DNA of 32,385 nt, taken from NCBI RefSeq assembly GCF_918814575.1, contig NZ_CAKKNS010000010.1, forward strand, positions 1 through 32,385. The letters run 5' to 3'. A model generated the notes under the pieces. That model had not been told where the DNA came from, did no database searches, and was given only the letters and a program-made list of their open reading frames with translations. This document shows positions 16,321 to 23,041 of the stretch, piece by piece. The position numbers and the translations under genes are program-made. The DNA comes from Periweissella fabaria. GTDB lineage: Bacteria > Bacillota > Bacilli > Lactobacillales > Lactobacillaceae. Positions within the stretch are counted from its first letter, which is position 1. Every line of letters begins with the position of its first letter.

Positions 16321-16509
16321 TTAATCACCAAGTTCTTCAATTTTTCCAACTTGGTATTTCAACTCATCAGCAATTACCGCAAGAATTGTTTCGCGACTCC
16401 CATTGCTGAATTGTTCAGTTGAGATTGATTCAATGAGAGCATACGCATCTTCTATCCGTTGCATTACCAAAAGCTTGGCTGTTAAATCTTGTAATAGTTC
16501 ATTTGTCAT
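16321..16509 (-). CDS. Hypothetical early protein with conserved leader element
   Basis: The start at 16509 (GAGG upstream) gives 62 helical residues, MTNELLQDLTAKLLVMQRIEDAYALIE. Upstream at 16532-16550 lies a 19-bp element shared with the lysis leader. After the TAA the same frame stays open for 26 further codons (to 16241), reading IQAKIAEKTHDLESLFKPVI. The present stop may therefore truncate a formerly longer gene, or the extension may be chance. No family recognised. Confidence 0.6.
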   Translation of the reverse strand: MTNELLQDLTAKLLVMQRIEDAYALIESISTEQFSNGSRETILAVIADELKYQVGKIEELGD

Positions 16510-16531
16510 AATTAATCCTCTTTCTTTTATT

Positions 16532-16550
16532 GGGCATTCCACCCATTCGG
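16532..16550 (-). promoter_or_regulatory. Leader element shared with the lysis cassette, copy 1
   Basis: On the minus strand this reads CCGAATGGGTGGAATGCCC. It matches 17 of 19 bases of 32268-32286. Both copies lie 23-25 bases before a start codon, upstream of the RBS, and both can form a TGGG/CCCR mini-hairpin. Confidence 0.5.
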
Positions 16551-16566
16551 TCTAAGACTCTACTTT

Positions 16567-17028
16567 TTATCTAAACGGCATATCATCATCTGAAATATCA
16601 ATTTCTTTTCCACTAGTAAATGGATCATTCATTGGGCGATTACTTGACGCACTAAAATTATTCTGGCCACCATTATTATTTGGCTGACTTTGATGGTTAT
16701 TATTTGTACTCTTTGGTTCAAGCAAACTAAAGTTTTCAACAATCACTTCGGTTACATAAACTCGTGTACCTTGTTGATTTTCGTAATTACGTGTTTGAAT
16801 ACGTCCTTCAACTCCAACTAATGAACCTTTATGAGTGTAGTTAGCTAAATTTTCAGCCCCTTTACCCCATATGGCTGCATTAATGAAATCAGCTTCACGT
16901 TCACCTTGTTGATTAGTAAATTGACGATTAACAGCTAATGTAAAGTTACCTGCTGCTTTACCACTTTGCGTGTAACGGAGTTCAACATCTTTGACCAAAC
17001 GTCCAACTAAAACTACTCGATTAATCAT
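16567..17028 (-). CDS. ssb: Single-stranded DNA-binding protein
   Basis: The start at 17028 ([20 protein letters not shown]) has AAGGTGG upstream, and the frame upstream of it is not typical of SSB. The product has 153 residues. The OB fold covers about 1-108, with [36 protein letters not shown]-rich linker ([16 protein letters not shown]) leads to the acidic tip [10 protein letters not shown], which recruits replication partners. It coats single-stranded DNA during phage replication and recombination. It overlaps the stop of the upstream gene. Confidence 0.97.
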   Translation of the reverse strand: MINRVVLVGRLVKDVELRYTQSGKAAGNFTLAVNRQFTNQQGEREADFINAAIWGKGAENLANYTHKGSLVGVEGRIQTRNYENQQGTRVYVTEVIVENFSLLEPKSTNNNHQSQPNNNGGQNNFSASSNRPMNDPFTSGKEIDISDDDMPFR

Positions 17029-17473
17029 TTTCTTCCACCTTTTCAATGTTAAACTTGCTAGTGTCACGCATTGCGAATGCGAAATCTTGGTCGAATAATT
17101 CATATGGCGACGCATTTCTATCTGGTACTCTATCTTCATTTACACGCCTTGGATAAAATCTTGACTCTTCATCCATCGCATATATAGTGTAATGAACTTT
17201 ACCAGTTTTGCTATTCTCGTTAACCTGATAAATCACATACTTATCTTTCTTTTCAACCAACTCAATCTCGCCCGCCCAAATCTTGGCAAAGGTTAATTGA
17301 TTAGCGTTATCCTCATCGGAAGTGCCAGTAAACAACCATTTATATAATGTTGGATACTCACTAACATTATTTTTTGCCGTACGTAAGCCTGCAAAAATCC
17401 ACGTACCTGAAGTACCCTGCAACCGTTCAACCTCTTCAATAAATTCCTTACTTTGTTCCAATTTTTCACGCAT
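17021..17473 (-). CDS. Hypothetical early protein (possibly DUF1642-like)
   Basis: The start at 17473 with AAAGGA upstream gives 150 residues, [20 protein letters not shown]. It contains [37 protein letters not shown] and a C-terminal [23 protein letters not shown]. The layout (N-terminal helix, YVVY-like beta strand, C-terminal F/E-rich tail) is reminiscent of the DUF1642 family of lactic phage early proteins. I am not certain of this. Its last bases overlap the ssb start. Function is unknown. Confidence 0.65.
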   Translation of the reverse strand: MREKLEQSKEFIEEVERLQGTSGTWIFAGLRTAKNNVSEYPTLYKWLFTGTSDEDNANQLTFAKIWAGEIELVEKKDKYVIYQVNENSKTGKVHYTIYAMDEESRFYPRRVNEDRVPDRNASPYELFDQDFAFAMRDTSKFNIEKVEEND

Positions 17474-17666
17474 AACGCAGTCCTTTCTGATCAGGTACCA
17501 TGTAATCCAATCTTTCAATTTTGAAAAATGGGTTATATGGGATTAACTTATATCCAAGTTTGGCTAAGTTTTTATTTAAATTTTTAATTCGTGTCTCATC
17601 AATGATGTCCCATGCGATGTCATCATTAATCCTATTCAATTCAGCTCTACATTCATCAAGCTTCAT
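17466..17666 (-). CDS. Hypothetical early protein
   Basis: This 66-residue protein, MKLDECRAELNRINDDIAWDIIDETRIKNLNKNL, is mixed charge and helical at the N-terminus, with a loop-rich C-terminus ([23 protein letters not shown]). The ATG overlaps the ArpU-like gene's stop as ATGA, and its own stop overlaps the next gene's start. Family unknown. Tight coupling supports translation. Confidence 0.65.
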   Translation of the reverse strand: MKLDECRAELNRINDDIAWDIIDETRIKNLNKNLAKLGYKLIPYNPFFKIERLDYMVPDQKGLRYA

Positions 17667-18088
17667 GGCTCTATCTCCTCAATGTATACGTGCAGGTCCT
17701 TCATCTTGAACCCGTCGGCAAAATACAAAAATGCGGTGTTAATCTTACGTTGCAACTCTCGGTTGGTGTATGGGAGCTGCTCTTCAATATTCAGCCACGT
17801 TAACCCTTTAATGTAACGGGCTTTCAATAGAAATTGATACTTATCAGGCATTGTATTAATCGTTCGTATAACATCCTTCACGATTGAACCTGCATCAATG
17901 TGCATGATTAATTTTGATTCAGCTGCGTTATCCAAATTTTGAGCTTTTGGATCAGCACTGAAACTTGGTGATTTCAAATCCGTCATTGAACTTCCAGACA
18001 TCATCACCAGGCGTTCCCACTCATATTTAAAAAACTTTCGCACGCGCTCTTCGGTGGCGTATGCATCAATCGGACGAATTAACTCCAT
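17663..18088 (-). CDS. ArpU-family late transcription regulator
   Basis: The ATG at 18088 has AAAGGAG 8 bases upstream and gives 141 residues. The C-terminal half reads MPDKYQFLLKARYIKGLTWLNIEEQLPYTNRELQRKINTAFLYFADGF. This resembles sigma-like helix-turn-helix region 4 (ARYIKGLTWxxIExxLxYTxRxLxRKxNxAL) of ArpU/RinA-like phage regulators, which switch on late genes. The N-terminal half is less conserved. The gene is in the early operon, as expected for a protein that activates packaging and lysis promoters. The conserved 23-bp elements at 14127 and 32294 are plausible targets (inference). Confidence 0.75.
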   Translation of the reverse strand: MELIRPIDAYATEERVRKFFKYEWERLVMMSGSSMTDLKSPSFSADPKAQNLDNAAESKLIMHIDAGSIVKDVIRTINTMPDKYQFLLKARYIKGLTWLNIEEQLPYTNRELQRKINTAFLYFADGFKMKDLHVYIEEIEP

Positions 18089-18300
18089 CAATTGGTCTCC
18101 TTTAATTTTTGCTCTTTTTGCCAATCAACAAATTTTTGATACTCGTTCGCCGGTATCATCACCAGGTACGGTGGGATTGATTCAGCGTACGTGTTCAAAT
18201 AGCGAACCTCTTCATTCACCAAATCCCAATCTTTTTCAGCGACTGCATACTTCAAATCTTCAACTACCGCAGATAGGTCTTGCTTAACTGTTTGAGCCAT
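18088..18300 (-). CDS. Hypothetical early protein
   Basis: The start at 18300 (MAQTVKQDLSAVVEDLKYAVAEKDWDLVNEEV) follows AAGAGG and is better than the frame opening at 18411, which lies inside the upstream gene. The 70-residue product is a helical acidic/basic protein ending DWQKEQKLKETN. It overlaps the ArpU-like gene start. No family recognised. Confidence 0.65.
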   Translation of the reverse strand: MAQTVKQDLSAVVEDLKYAVAEKDWDLVNEEVRYLNTYAESIPPYLVMIPANEYQKFVDWQKEQKLKETN

Positions 18301-18310
18301 ATATGACCTC

Positions 18311-18589
18311 TTAGCGAATGAATCCGTATGCACGCATATCAGCCAAAGGATCGCGTTTTGATAAAAACATGTCTTCGAATTCTTTTTTGCCGCCATACAA
18401 TTGGCATGCAATTAAATCAACTGGTCCACGATTTAGCAACACATTCTTTTGATGCCGTGGCTTATACATCCAAAGTGATGTCTTACAAGTGTGACATACC
18501 ACTATTTTTTGATTAACTCGGCTCTTACGACGATAAACATCACCACATACCGGGCATTGAACTTCAACTTTTAATAATCCTTCATACAT
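18311..18589 (-). CDS. Zinc-ribbon protein
   Basis: The start at 18589 with AGGAG upstream gives 92 residues, MYEGLLKVEVQCPVCGDVYRRKSRV. Two CXXC pairs, CPVCG and CHTCK, make a zinc ribbon at about residues 12-36. A basic segment (MYKPRHQKNVLLNRGPVDLIACQ) and a DxF-rich C-terminus follow. Such proteins may contact DNA, RNA polymerase or another nuclease subunit. No specific family is recognised. It is part of the early operon. Confidence 0.7.
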   Translation of the reverse strand: MYEGLLKVEVQCPVCGDVYRRKSRVNQKIVVCHTCKTSLWMYKPRHQKNVLLNRGPVDLIACQLYGGKKEFEDMFLSKRDPLADMRAYGFIR

Positions 18590-18600
18590 AGTTAAATCTC

Positions 18601-18807
18601 CTAAATTAATTCCATTTGTTCGTACCATTTTTCGCTAAATACTCTTTGGTGCTTATTAGCGCTGTGTGCATTTGCTACATCGTATAAATACTCAAACAAA
18701 TGCGGATAGAATGTTGGTCGTGTACTGATCAATTGAAATGCATCAGCAAGTGTTAAAACCAATGCTGAAACCCTATCAAATTCTGCTAATTGGACTGGTG
18801 TCATCAT
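18601..18807 (-). CDS. Hypothetical early protein
   Basis: Two adjacent ATG codons (18807 and 18804) follow AAGGAGG; the second has the better spacing (7). The product of about 67 residues, MTPVQLAEFDRVSALVLTLADAFQLI, is helical and soluble and ends VFSEKWYEQMELI. The first ATG overlaps the stop of the upstream small gene. No family recognised. Confidence 0.65.
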   Translation of the reverse strand: MMTPVQLAEFDRVSALVLTLADAFQLISTRPTFYPHLFEYLYDVANAHSANKHQRVFSEKWYEQMELI

Positions 18808-18947
18808 TCGACCTCCTTAACCACGTATACACTCGAACTAATCATGTTCAATTTCCACGCTGCAACTAATGCTGTTTGCATTTTTTCAAAAACTAAATCC
18901 TGGTCCCAAAACATTTCAGCACCTTGCTGCTTCCCCAATTGAAACAT
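18804..18947 (-). CDS. Small hypothetical protein between DnaC-like gene and neighbour
   Basis: A 47-residue frame starts at ATG 18947, overlapping the DnaC-like stop (TGATG), and ends at 18804, where the next gene begins. It reads MFQLGKQQGAEMFWDQDLVF and ends VYVVKEVE. It carries the RBS AAGGAGG of the next gene inside its 3' end. The unbroken chain of overlapping starts and stops supports translation. Function unknown. Confidence 0.6.
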   Translation of the reverse strand: MFQLGKQQGAEMFWDQDLVFEKMQTALVAAWKLNMISSSVYVVKEVE

Positions 18948-19723
18948 CACACACCTCGCACATCTTTCATCTTGTTGAACGCCAAGCGCTGCTCTTTGTT
19001 CTTTGGGATCAATCGACTAATTAATTTTTCGTTGTACATTTGTTCAAGTTCGCTCTGCAAATTATTTGTTGTGATAATCGTTGTACGTACGATTGAATTT
19101 GTATTTAAATCAAAGCGGCTATTTGCCACTCGATACATCATCTCTTGCATGTCTTTACGAACTGGACTGAATTTATCGCCCTTCATGCCGCCTTCAGTCC
19201 CAAAATCATCAAGTAATAACACATCGACTTCTTTCATCGCTTTTTCAATTTTTTTAATTTGTTTGGCAACATCGCTGTAATCATATTGTTGGCCAATCAT
19301 ACTAGCTAATTCAGCAGTGCTAACGAACATTGTTGTCTTAGTAGTGCCTAACTTATCCAACATCGCCAAGGCTAAAGATGTTTTACCGACACCACGACTT
19401 CCTAGCATGAATACATTACCTGGTTCGTTTTCTAATTTCTTACAAAGCTTATATGCCTGATTACCAATTACCTTAGCCGAATCACCATCTTGTAAATCAA
19501 CATTCCAATCCTGAAATGTGAATTTCATTCGTTGATCAGATGGCCAAACTGACATTACATCAAACCAGCGCCGAATTTTAGCTTGATAATTAGCCCAACC
19601 TTTTTCAAACGCCTGTCTATCACGTTCTTCTTTTGTCGGTAAATTGTTCATATCAATCCCATGCTTAGCAGCAAGCGCAGCAATTTGTTTTGGATCAAAC
19701 CTGACTTGTCCTAAATCACTCAT
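18947..19723 (-). CDS. DnaC/DnaI-like helicase loader ATPase
   Basis: This 258-residue AAA+ protein carries Walker A GSRGVGKTS (108-116), Walker B VDVLLLDDFGTEGG (166-179), and a sensor-like segment TTIITTNNLQSEL. It ends SRLIPKNKEQRLAFNKMKDVRGV, with the arginine region typical of DnaC/IstB-like loaders. It loads the host replicative helicase at the phage origin in partnership with the initiator encoded just upstream. It overlaps the initiator's stop, and the RBS AGGAG lies within that gene. Confidence 0.93.
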   Translation of the reverse strand: MSDLGQVRFDPKQIAALAAKHGIDMNNLPTKEERDRQAFEKGWANYQAKIRRWFDVMSVWPSDQRMKFTFQDWNVDLQDGDSAKVIGNQAYKLCKKLENEPGNVFMLGSRGVGKTSLALAMLDKLGTTKTTMFVSTAELASMIGQQYDYSDVAKQIKKIEKAMKEVDVLLLDDFGTEGGMKGDKFSPVRKDMQEMMYRVANSRFDLNTNSIVRTTIITTNNLQSELEQMYNEKLISRLIPKNKEQRLAFNKMKDVRGV

Positions 19724-20441
19724 AGTAGCGCTCCTGTTTCTTTGGATTAATAGGTTGTTGGTTTAAGTAACCTTCAAATTTATTACCAAACAGTGTTGAT
19801 GGTTGTAAATAAGTTGCCCATTCAGTTCCAGTCCATTGCTCTACCTTTGTGTTAATTACTTTTTTGAAATCATCAACCGTAAAGCCTTCGTTAAAACGTG
19901 CTTTGATTAAGTCTTTTGTCTTTTTGGTGGTAACTTTGTACCCACCACCATTCAATTTATTCAATTTGAAATTCAGATAATCAACAATTTCAACTACTGA
20001 TTTTTGAAACGACGTGTTGCTTGGCAACACATTATTATTTTGTTGATATTTATTATTGTTAGTAATTATTGAGTTATTATTTATTACTGTTGCCTTATCC
20101 AACATAGGATTTTCCAACATAGGCTTATTCAACGTAGGTTTAATAGACATAGGTGAAGATGAAATCTCCCAGACTGAACTTACTAACTGTCCTTTATCAT
20201 TGCGAGTTCTGGTTCGCTTTAAGTAACCAGCCTTTTCTAATTCATCAAGACCAGTTCGAAGACTGTCACGGCCGTCCGTTGCATGCTTTGACACCTCTGT
20301 CTCATAAAAGTCCCAATTGTCAGATTGAGAGTAGATATAAAGAAATATCCCCCGAGCTTTCCAGCTCAATGTGTGGTCTTGTGCCAGCCGATTTGACACA
20401 ACAGTATAATTAACTGCTTCAACTTTATTAACACGTACCAT
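19716..20441 (-). CDS. Phage replication initiator with internal origin
   Basis: This 241-residue protein begins with a winged-helix domain (about 1-90: LSWKARGIFLYIYSQSDNWDFYETEVSKHATDGRDSLRTGLDELEKAGYL). A low-complexity linker follows, with five-residue repeats (MSIKP, TLNKP, MLENP, MLDK) and N-rich DNA. It ends with a phage-type C-terminal domain (about 160-230: DYLNFKLNKLNGGGYK, FNEGFTVDDFKKVINTKVEQW, YLQPSTLFGNKFEGYL). This is the standard replisome organiser layout. It binds iterons, melts the origin and recruits the loader encoded next. The linker DNA itself carries iterons and an AT-rich stretch (separate entries). Confidence 0.93.
   Translation of the reverse strand: MVRVNKVEAVNYTVVSNRLAQDHTLSWKARGIFLYIYSQSDNWDFYETEVSKHATDGRDSLRTGLDELEKAGYLKRTRTRNDKGQLVSSVWEISSSPMSIKPTLNKPMLENPMLDKATVINNNSIITNNNKYQQNNNVLPSNTSFQKSVVEIVDYLNFKLNKLNGGGYKVTTKKTKDLIKARFNEGFTVDDFKKVINTKVEQWTGTEWATYLQPSTLFGNKFEGYLNQQPINPKKQERYYE
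20034..20098. other. AT-rich DNA unwinding element candidate
   Basis: About 65 bases, nearly all A and T, with repeated TTATTATT and TTATTGTT patterns, lie beside the iterons within the initiator gene. They encode an asparagine-rich linker. This is the expected place for origin melting. Confidence 0.55.
20099..20153. repeat. Phage replication origin iterons (four 15-bp repeats)
   Basis: CCAACATAGG recurs at 20099, 20114, 20129 (TCAACGTAGG) and 20144 (TAGACATAGG) with an exact 15-bp period. The repeats are in the initiator linker, as in many siphophages, and adjoin the AT-rich stretch at 20034-20098. They are probable initiator-binding sites. Confidence 0.7.
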
Positions 20442-20451
20442 AATTACTCCT

Positions 20452-21246
20452 CTAAACGTTGTGAATTTGTCTAAATTTAACTGATAATTCGTTTGGATCT
20501 AAGTGGGTGTAAATTGTTGTTGTTTTAATGCTTGAGTGTCCCAACATTTGTTGCAATTCAGTTGAATCACCACCATTTTCAATGAATTGTTTCGCAAAAT
20601 AATGTCGCAGTGAGTGCGGATATACTTTAGCCTTATCAACCTTTGCTTTAGATGCAGCTGCTTTAAGCTCCTGACGGTACCAGGATTGCGTTTTTGCAAA
20701 TATAATTTCGTCCTTACCCTTATAAGTCATGAATTTCTTTAACAGCTTCTTAACAAACACTGGGATTGAGATTGAGCGCGTTTTACCTTTGTTCTCGATA
20801 GATATAACCTTTTTGTCTAAATCGTCCTTAGAAAGCGCACAAAGCTCTGAAATACGTAGACCTGTATTTGCAATCGTTAGAATGAATAAATTTAATTCTT
20901 CGTTGGTATGCTTTAACAAGCGTTTGTATTCTTTTTGGTTAATCGACTCACGATGCGAAACCATTTGCTGCTTAAACTGTTTAACTTTTAAATCTGTTGA
21001 TTCAGCCCAATTAAGATAAATATTTATGGCCACAATCTTTTGGTTGAGTGTACTTAATTTGTAATCGTAATCATCTTTAAGATGCATTTTGTACTCAATT
21101 AAATTTTCTTTTTCAACGTGTGTAATGTTATTACATTCACACCAATCATCTAGTTGGCGTAGCGTATTTTGATAATTCTTAATCGTATTTTTAGCCAATT
21201 CATTTTCACGACAATATAGTAAATATTCATGGATTTTTAGCGACAA
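20452..21246 (-). CDS. Tyrosine recombinase (XerC/D-like; probable resolvase)
   Basis: The TTG at 21246 is 8 bases from AAGGAGGTGG, so I prefer it to the GTG at 21273. That gives 264 residues. The N-terminal SAM-like domain (about 1-90: IHEYLLYCRENELAKNTIKNYQNTLRQL) binds arm DNA. The catalytic domain keeps R131 (TGLRISEL), K155 (NKGKTRSI), H211 and R214 (HSLRH), H237 (LGHSS) and Y246 (TIYTH). The gene is in the replication operon, away from the lysogeny switch, and no integration site is visible. A plasmid multimer resolvase is therefore more likely than a chromosomal integrase, although integration cannot be excluded. Confidence 0.9.
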   Translation of the reverse strand: MSLKIHEYLLYCRENELAKNTIKNYQNTLRQLDDWCECNNITHVEKENLIEYKMHLKDDYDYKLSTLNQKIVAINIYLNWAESTDLKVKQFKQQMVSHRESINQKEYKRLLKHTNEELNLFILTIANTGLRISELCALSKDDLDKKVISIENKGKTRSISIPVFVKKLLKKFMTYKGKDEIIFAKTQSWYRQELKAAASKAKVDKAKVYPHSLRHYFAKQFIENGGDSTELQQMLGHSSIKTTTIYTHLDPNELSVKFRQIHNV

Positions 21247-21469
21247 AATAACCACCTCCTTCAAATCCTTCACTTGCGAATACCTTATATAATCGAAAGC
21301 GTATTAAATAGCTCATAGTCCTTGCTATCACTACTTTAAGCTCGTTAATTTTTTGAACATCTTTTTCGATTAAATAGCTACTTTTTTATCTTAAAAAAAT
21401 GCCTTATCCCTGTACTATTTGGCATAAGACGTGTTATAATTTCCTCCGATAAGTTTATTAGTTTGCCAA
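21247..21469. other. Gap upstream of the recombinase gene
   Basis: No gene is seen. The stretch holds the recombinase RBS (AAGGAGGTGG), the direct repeats described separately, and a TGTTATAAT extended -10 box (21432-21440) pointing to the right. A short hairpin with TTTTTTT follows that box at 21467-21497, so a transcript of about 50 bases on the plus strand is possible. Confidence 0.4.
21303..21379. repeat. Direct repeats before the recombinase gene; candidate recombination site
   Basis: ATTAAATAGCT occurs at 21303-21313 and 21369-21379, 66 bp apart. Between them is the imperfect dyad CATAGTCCTTGCTATC (21314-21329), about the size of a tyrosine recombinase core. The location just upstream of the recombinase gene fits a resolution site. 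This is a weak sequence-only proposal. Confidence 0.3.
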
Positions 21470-21497
21470 TCACTCGTTATGGGTGGTTGGTTTTTTT
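21467..21497 (+). terminator. Hairpin with T run
   Basis: CCAATCAC pairs with GTGGTTGG (one G-U pair) and is followed by TTTTTTT on the plus strand. It overlaps the 3' end of the 42-residue minus-strand gene. A TATAAT box at 21435-21440 lies about 30 bases upstream on the same strand. Confidence 0.5.
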
Positions 21498-21598
21498 GTG
21501 TCCTGTGACCGTTTAATATGCTTGTTACGGTAGTTGCTATACCAATCAGCTAAACCTGCTAGTGCCCATATTAGAGCGATTATCAACACTGAAATCAT
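21470..21598 (-). CDS. Tiny membrane protein 2
   Basis: A 42-residue frame starts at ATG 21598, overlapping the stop of the upstream tiny gene as ATGA. It reads MISVLIIALIWALAGLADWY, one membrane helix, followed by a basic tail (SNYRNKHIKRSQDTKKPTTHNE). This topology, a single helix with positive tail, is seen in phage superinfection or spanin-like small proteins, but no family is recognised. Coupling to its neighbour supports translation. Confidence 0.6.
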   Translation of the reverse strand: MISVLIIALIWALAGLADWYSNYRNKHIKRSQDTKKPTTHNE

Positions 21599-21732
21599 AA
21601 GTTAATAATGTGGTTATTCATCAACCACACGATTGCTAGTCCAGTAACAACAATGATTGTCATGGCTGCGTGAAACATTAGTTCATTTGCTGAAACGTTT
21701 TCTGTTTCAAATTCTACGAAAAATTTATGCAT
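21595..21732 (-). CDS. Tiny membrane protein 1
   Basis: A 45-residue frame starts at ATG 21732 after GGAGAG, reading MHKFFVEFETENVSANELMF. One probable membrane helix follows (AAMTIIVVTGLAIVWLM), and it ends NNHIINL. The stop overlaps the start of the second tiny membrane gene, so the two are probably made together. Its leader holds the nested hairpins at 21793-21887. Function unknown. Confidence 0.6.
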   Translation of the reverse strand: MHKFFVEFETENVSANELMFHAAMTIIVVTGLAIVWLMNNHIINL

Positions 21733-21792
21733 AACTTCTCTCCTTTATTTAATTTTCAATTAACATTATTCATTTAGCCTTTAATAATATTG

Positions 21793-21896
21793 ATGTCATA
21801 ACCATAAAGAGTATGCTTATGACATAGGTTTGTAACTGTTCTAATAATTTACATGGGGGTGTAAATTGGGGGACTACAGTTACAAACTTTTTTTAT
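21793..21896 (+). ncRNA. Hairpin-rich small RNA candidate or leader
   Basis: Three perfect inverted repeats lie in about 100 bp: ATGTCATAA/TTATGACAT (21793-21801, 21817-21825), GTTTGTAACTGT/ACAGTTACAAAC (21828-21839, 21876-21887), and nested in its loop AATTTACA/TGTAAATT (21846-21853, 21860-21867). Two GGGGG runs are exposed, in the inner loop and beside it. A TTTTTTT run follows on the plus strand, making the large stem a good terminator. On the minus strand the same DNA is the leader of tiny membrane protein 1. Confidence 0.45.
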
Positions 21897-21970
21897 TTCA
21901 ATCATTTAAGTGATATTCTTTAATAACTGGCATTGCACTGCCTAGTTATTTGAAAGGAGGGCACATAGGT

Positions 21971-22153
21971 ATGACTGATAAAGAACAAATTGCTCATGAC
22001 AAAGCCATCGCTTATACTCAAGCTACTTTTCTAAGAGATCTTAATAAACAAAATGAACAACCTCATCACAAAATTACTCATTCCGTAGAGGAAGTAGATT
22101 TATTCAATTACACTTATTCACAAGCTTTCAAGTTGTTCTTCAATGAATATTAA
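21971..22153 (+). CDS. Small hypothetical protein, plus strand within early region
   Basis: I prefer ATG 21971, about 10 bases after AAAGGAGG, to the TTG at 21950, which lies in the RBS. The 60-residue product, MTDKEQIAHDKAIAYTQATF, is acidic, helical and soluble and ends YSQAFKLFFNEY. It points against the early operon and ends two bases from the end of the convergent 48-residue gene. No family recognised. Confidence 0.6.
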   Translation: MTDKEQIAHDKAIAYTQATFLRDLNKQNEQPHHKITHSVEEVDLFNYTYSQAFKLFFNEY

Positions 22154-22154
22154 T

Positions 22155-22301
22155 TTATTCAAGAATGTGGTTATTTTGAGCTTCGCCAATCATGTATATA
22201 ACATCTCTTAGAATGAAGACTGCATCTTTTTCTAAGAGGTGTTTTTCTTTTAGTTCTTCCAAAATATCCTTTGAAATTTGGTTCATTTCTTTTTTATCCA
22301 T
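22155..22301 (-). CDS. Small hypothetical protein after the antirepressor gene
   Basis: The second of two ATG codons (22301) is 8 bases from AGGAGG and gives 48 residues, MDKKEMNQISKDILEELKEK. The product is charged and helical and ends MIGEAQNNHILE. It follows the antirepressor stop by about 20 bases and is probably co-transcribed with it. No family recognised. Confidence 0.65.
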   Translation of the reverse strand: MDKKEMNQISKDILEELKEKHLLEKDAVFILRDVIYMIGEAQNNHILE

Positions 22302-22320
22302 TTTCATTTCCTCCTAATTT

Positions 22321-23031
22321 CTAAACGGCAAGTGCAGTTTGTGAGTTTAATTGACGGATTAGCAAGGTCATATTGATTGATGGTTGCCAGTGATGTGTGT
22401 AATCAATAGCTTCATCAAAGCGACGCATTGCTAACGAGTCGTAGCGTGGCAATTCAAAATACTGTTTGAAATCACGACCAAATTCAGCAAACACGTTCTT
22501 ACTTAATTGCTTGTACGCCGGTGCATTTTTACCACCTAAAATGGTAATAACCTGCTTACGTCGAGCGATCGTTAATGTTTCAGCCATGTTAGCTGGTAAG
22601 CCCATGTTGTCCTTGATATCTTCAATTTCAGTTTCAACTGCAATGAAGCGTTCATTATGTTCTTGCCAACCTTTGAGCGCCAAACTAACTTGTTCTTGTG
22701 TGGTCATTGGACGTTGAGTGTAACTTCCGGTTTTTCGAATGCTTGGTAATACTTCTTCTGTTACCCAATCCTGAAACCGTTCAGCAGTGTCGTTGTTAGC
22801 TTTCATAGTTAACTTATAGAATTGTGGTTCAGTGATGAAATCGCCTCGTTTGATAAGTTGTCCATTTTCGGACAACCCCAGATATTCATTAACTCGTTCC
22901 CAGCGAACATATACATTTCCTTTAGACGTCTTGGTGAGCCCAATTCCTAACGCAGCTGTTTCTGCATCGAACAAAATTCGTCCGTTTTCTTCTTTAACTT
23001 TTAAACCGTTGAATACTTGTAATTCGTCCAT
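22321..23031 (-). CDS. Phage antirepressor (BRO-N and ORF6C-like)
   Basis: This 236-residue protein has an N-terminal BRO-type DNA-binding domain (about 1-105: LQVFNGLKVKEENGRILFDAETAALGIG, FITEPQFYKLTMKANNDTAERFQDWVTEEVLPSIRKTGSY). Its C-terminal ORF6C-like domain (about 120-230) includes TIARRKQVITILGG, YKQLSKNVFAEFGRDFKQYF and YDSLAMRRFDEAIDYTHHW. Antirepressors of this type oppose the CI repressor and favour the lytic cycle. It follows the Cro-like gene closely. The ATG at 23031 has AGGAGA. Confidence 0.93.
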   Translation of the reverse strand: MDELQVFNGLKVKEENGRILFDAETAALGIGLTKTSKGNVYVRWERVNEYLGLSENGQLIKRGDFITEPQFYKLTMKANNDTAERFQDWVTEEVLPSIRKTGSYTQRPMTTQEQVSLALKGWQEHNERFIAVETEIEDIKDNMGLPANMAETLTIARRKQVITILGGKNAPAYKQLSKNVFAEFGRDFKQYFELPRYDSLAMRRFDEAIDYTHHWQPSINMTLLIRQLNSQTALAV

Positions 23032-23041
23032 TTCTTTTCTC

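Noticed and set aside
20452-21273. Integrase marking the end of an integrated prophage
   Set aside because: The gene lies within the replication operon, with phage genes on both sides and no att-like duplication or host genes visible.
21855-21880. GGGGGACTAC resembling the nick region of pMV158-type rolling-circle plasmids
   Set aside because: Only ACTAC after a G run is shared, and no rolling-circle Rep or relaxase is encoded in the window.
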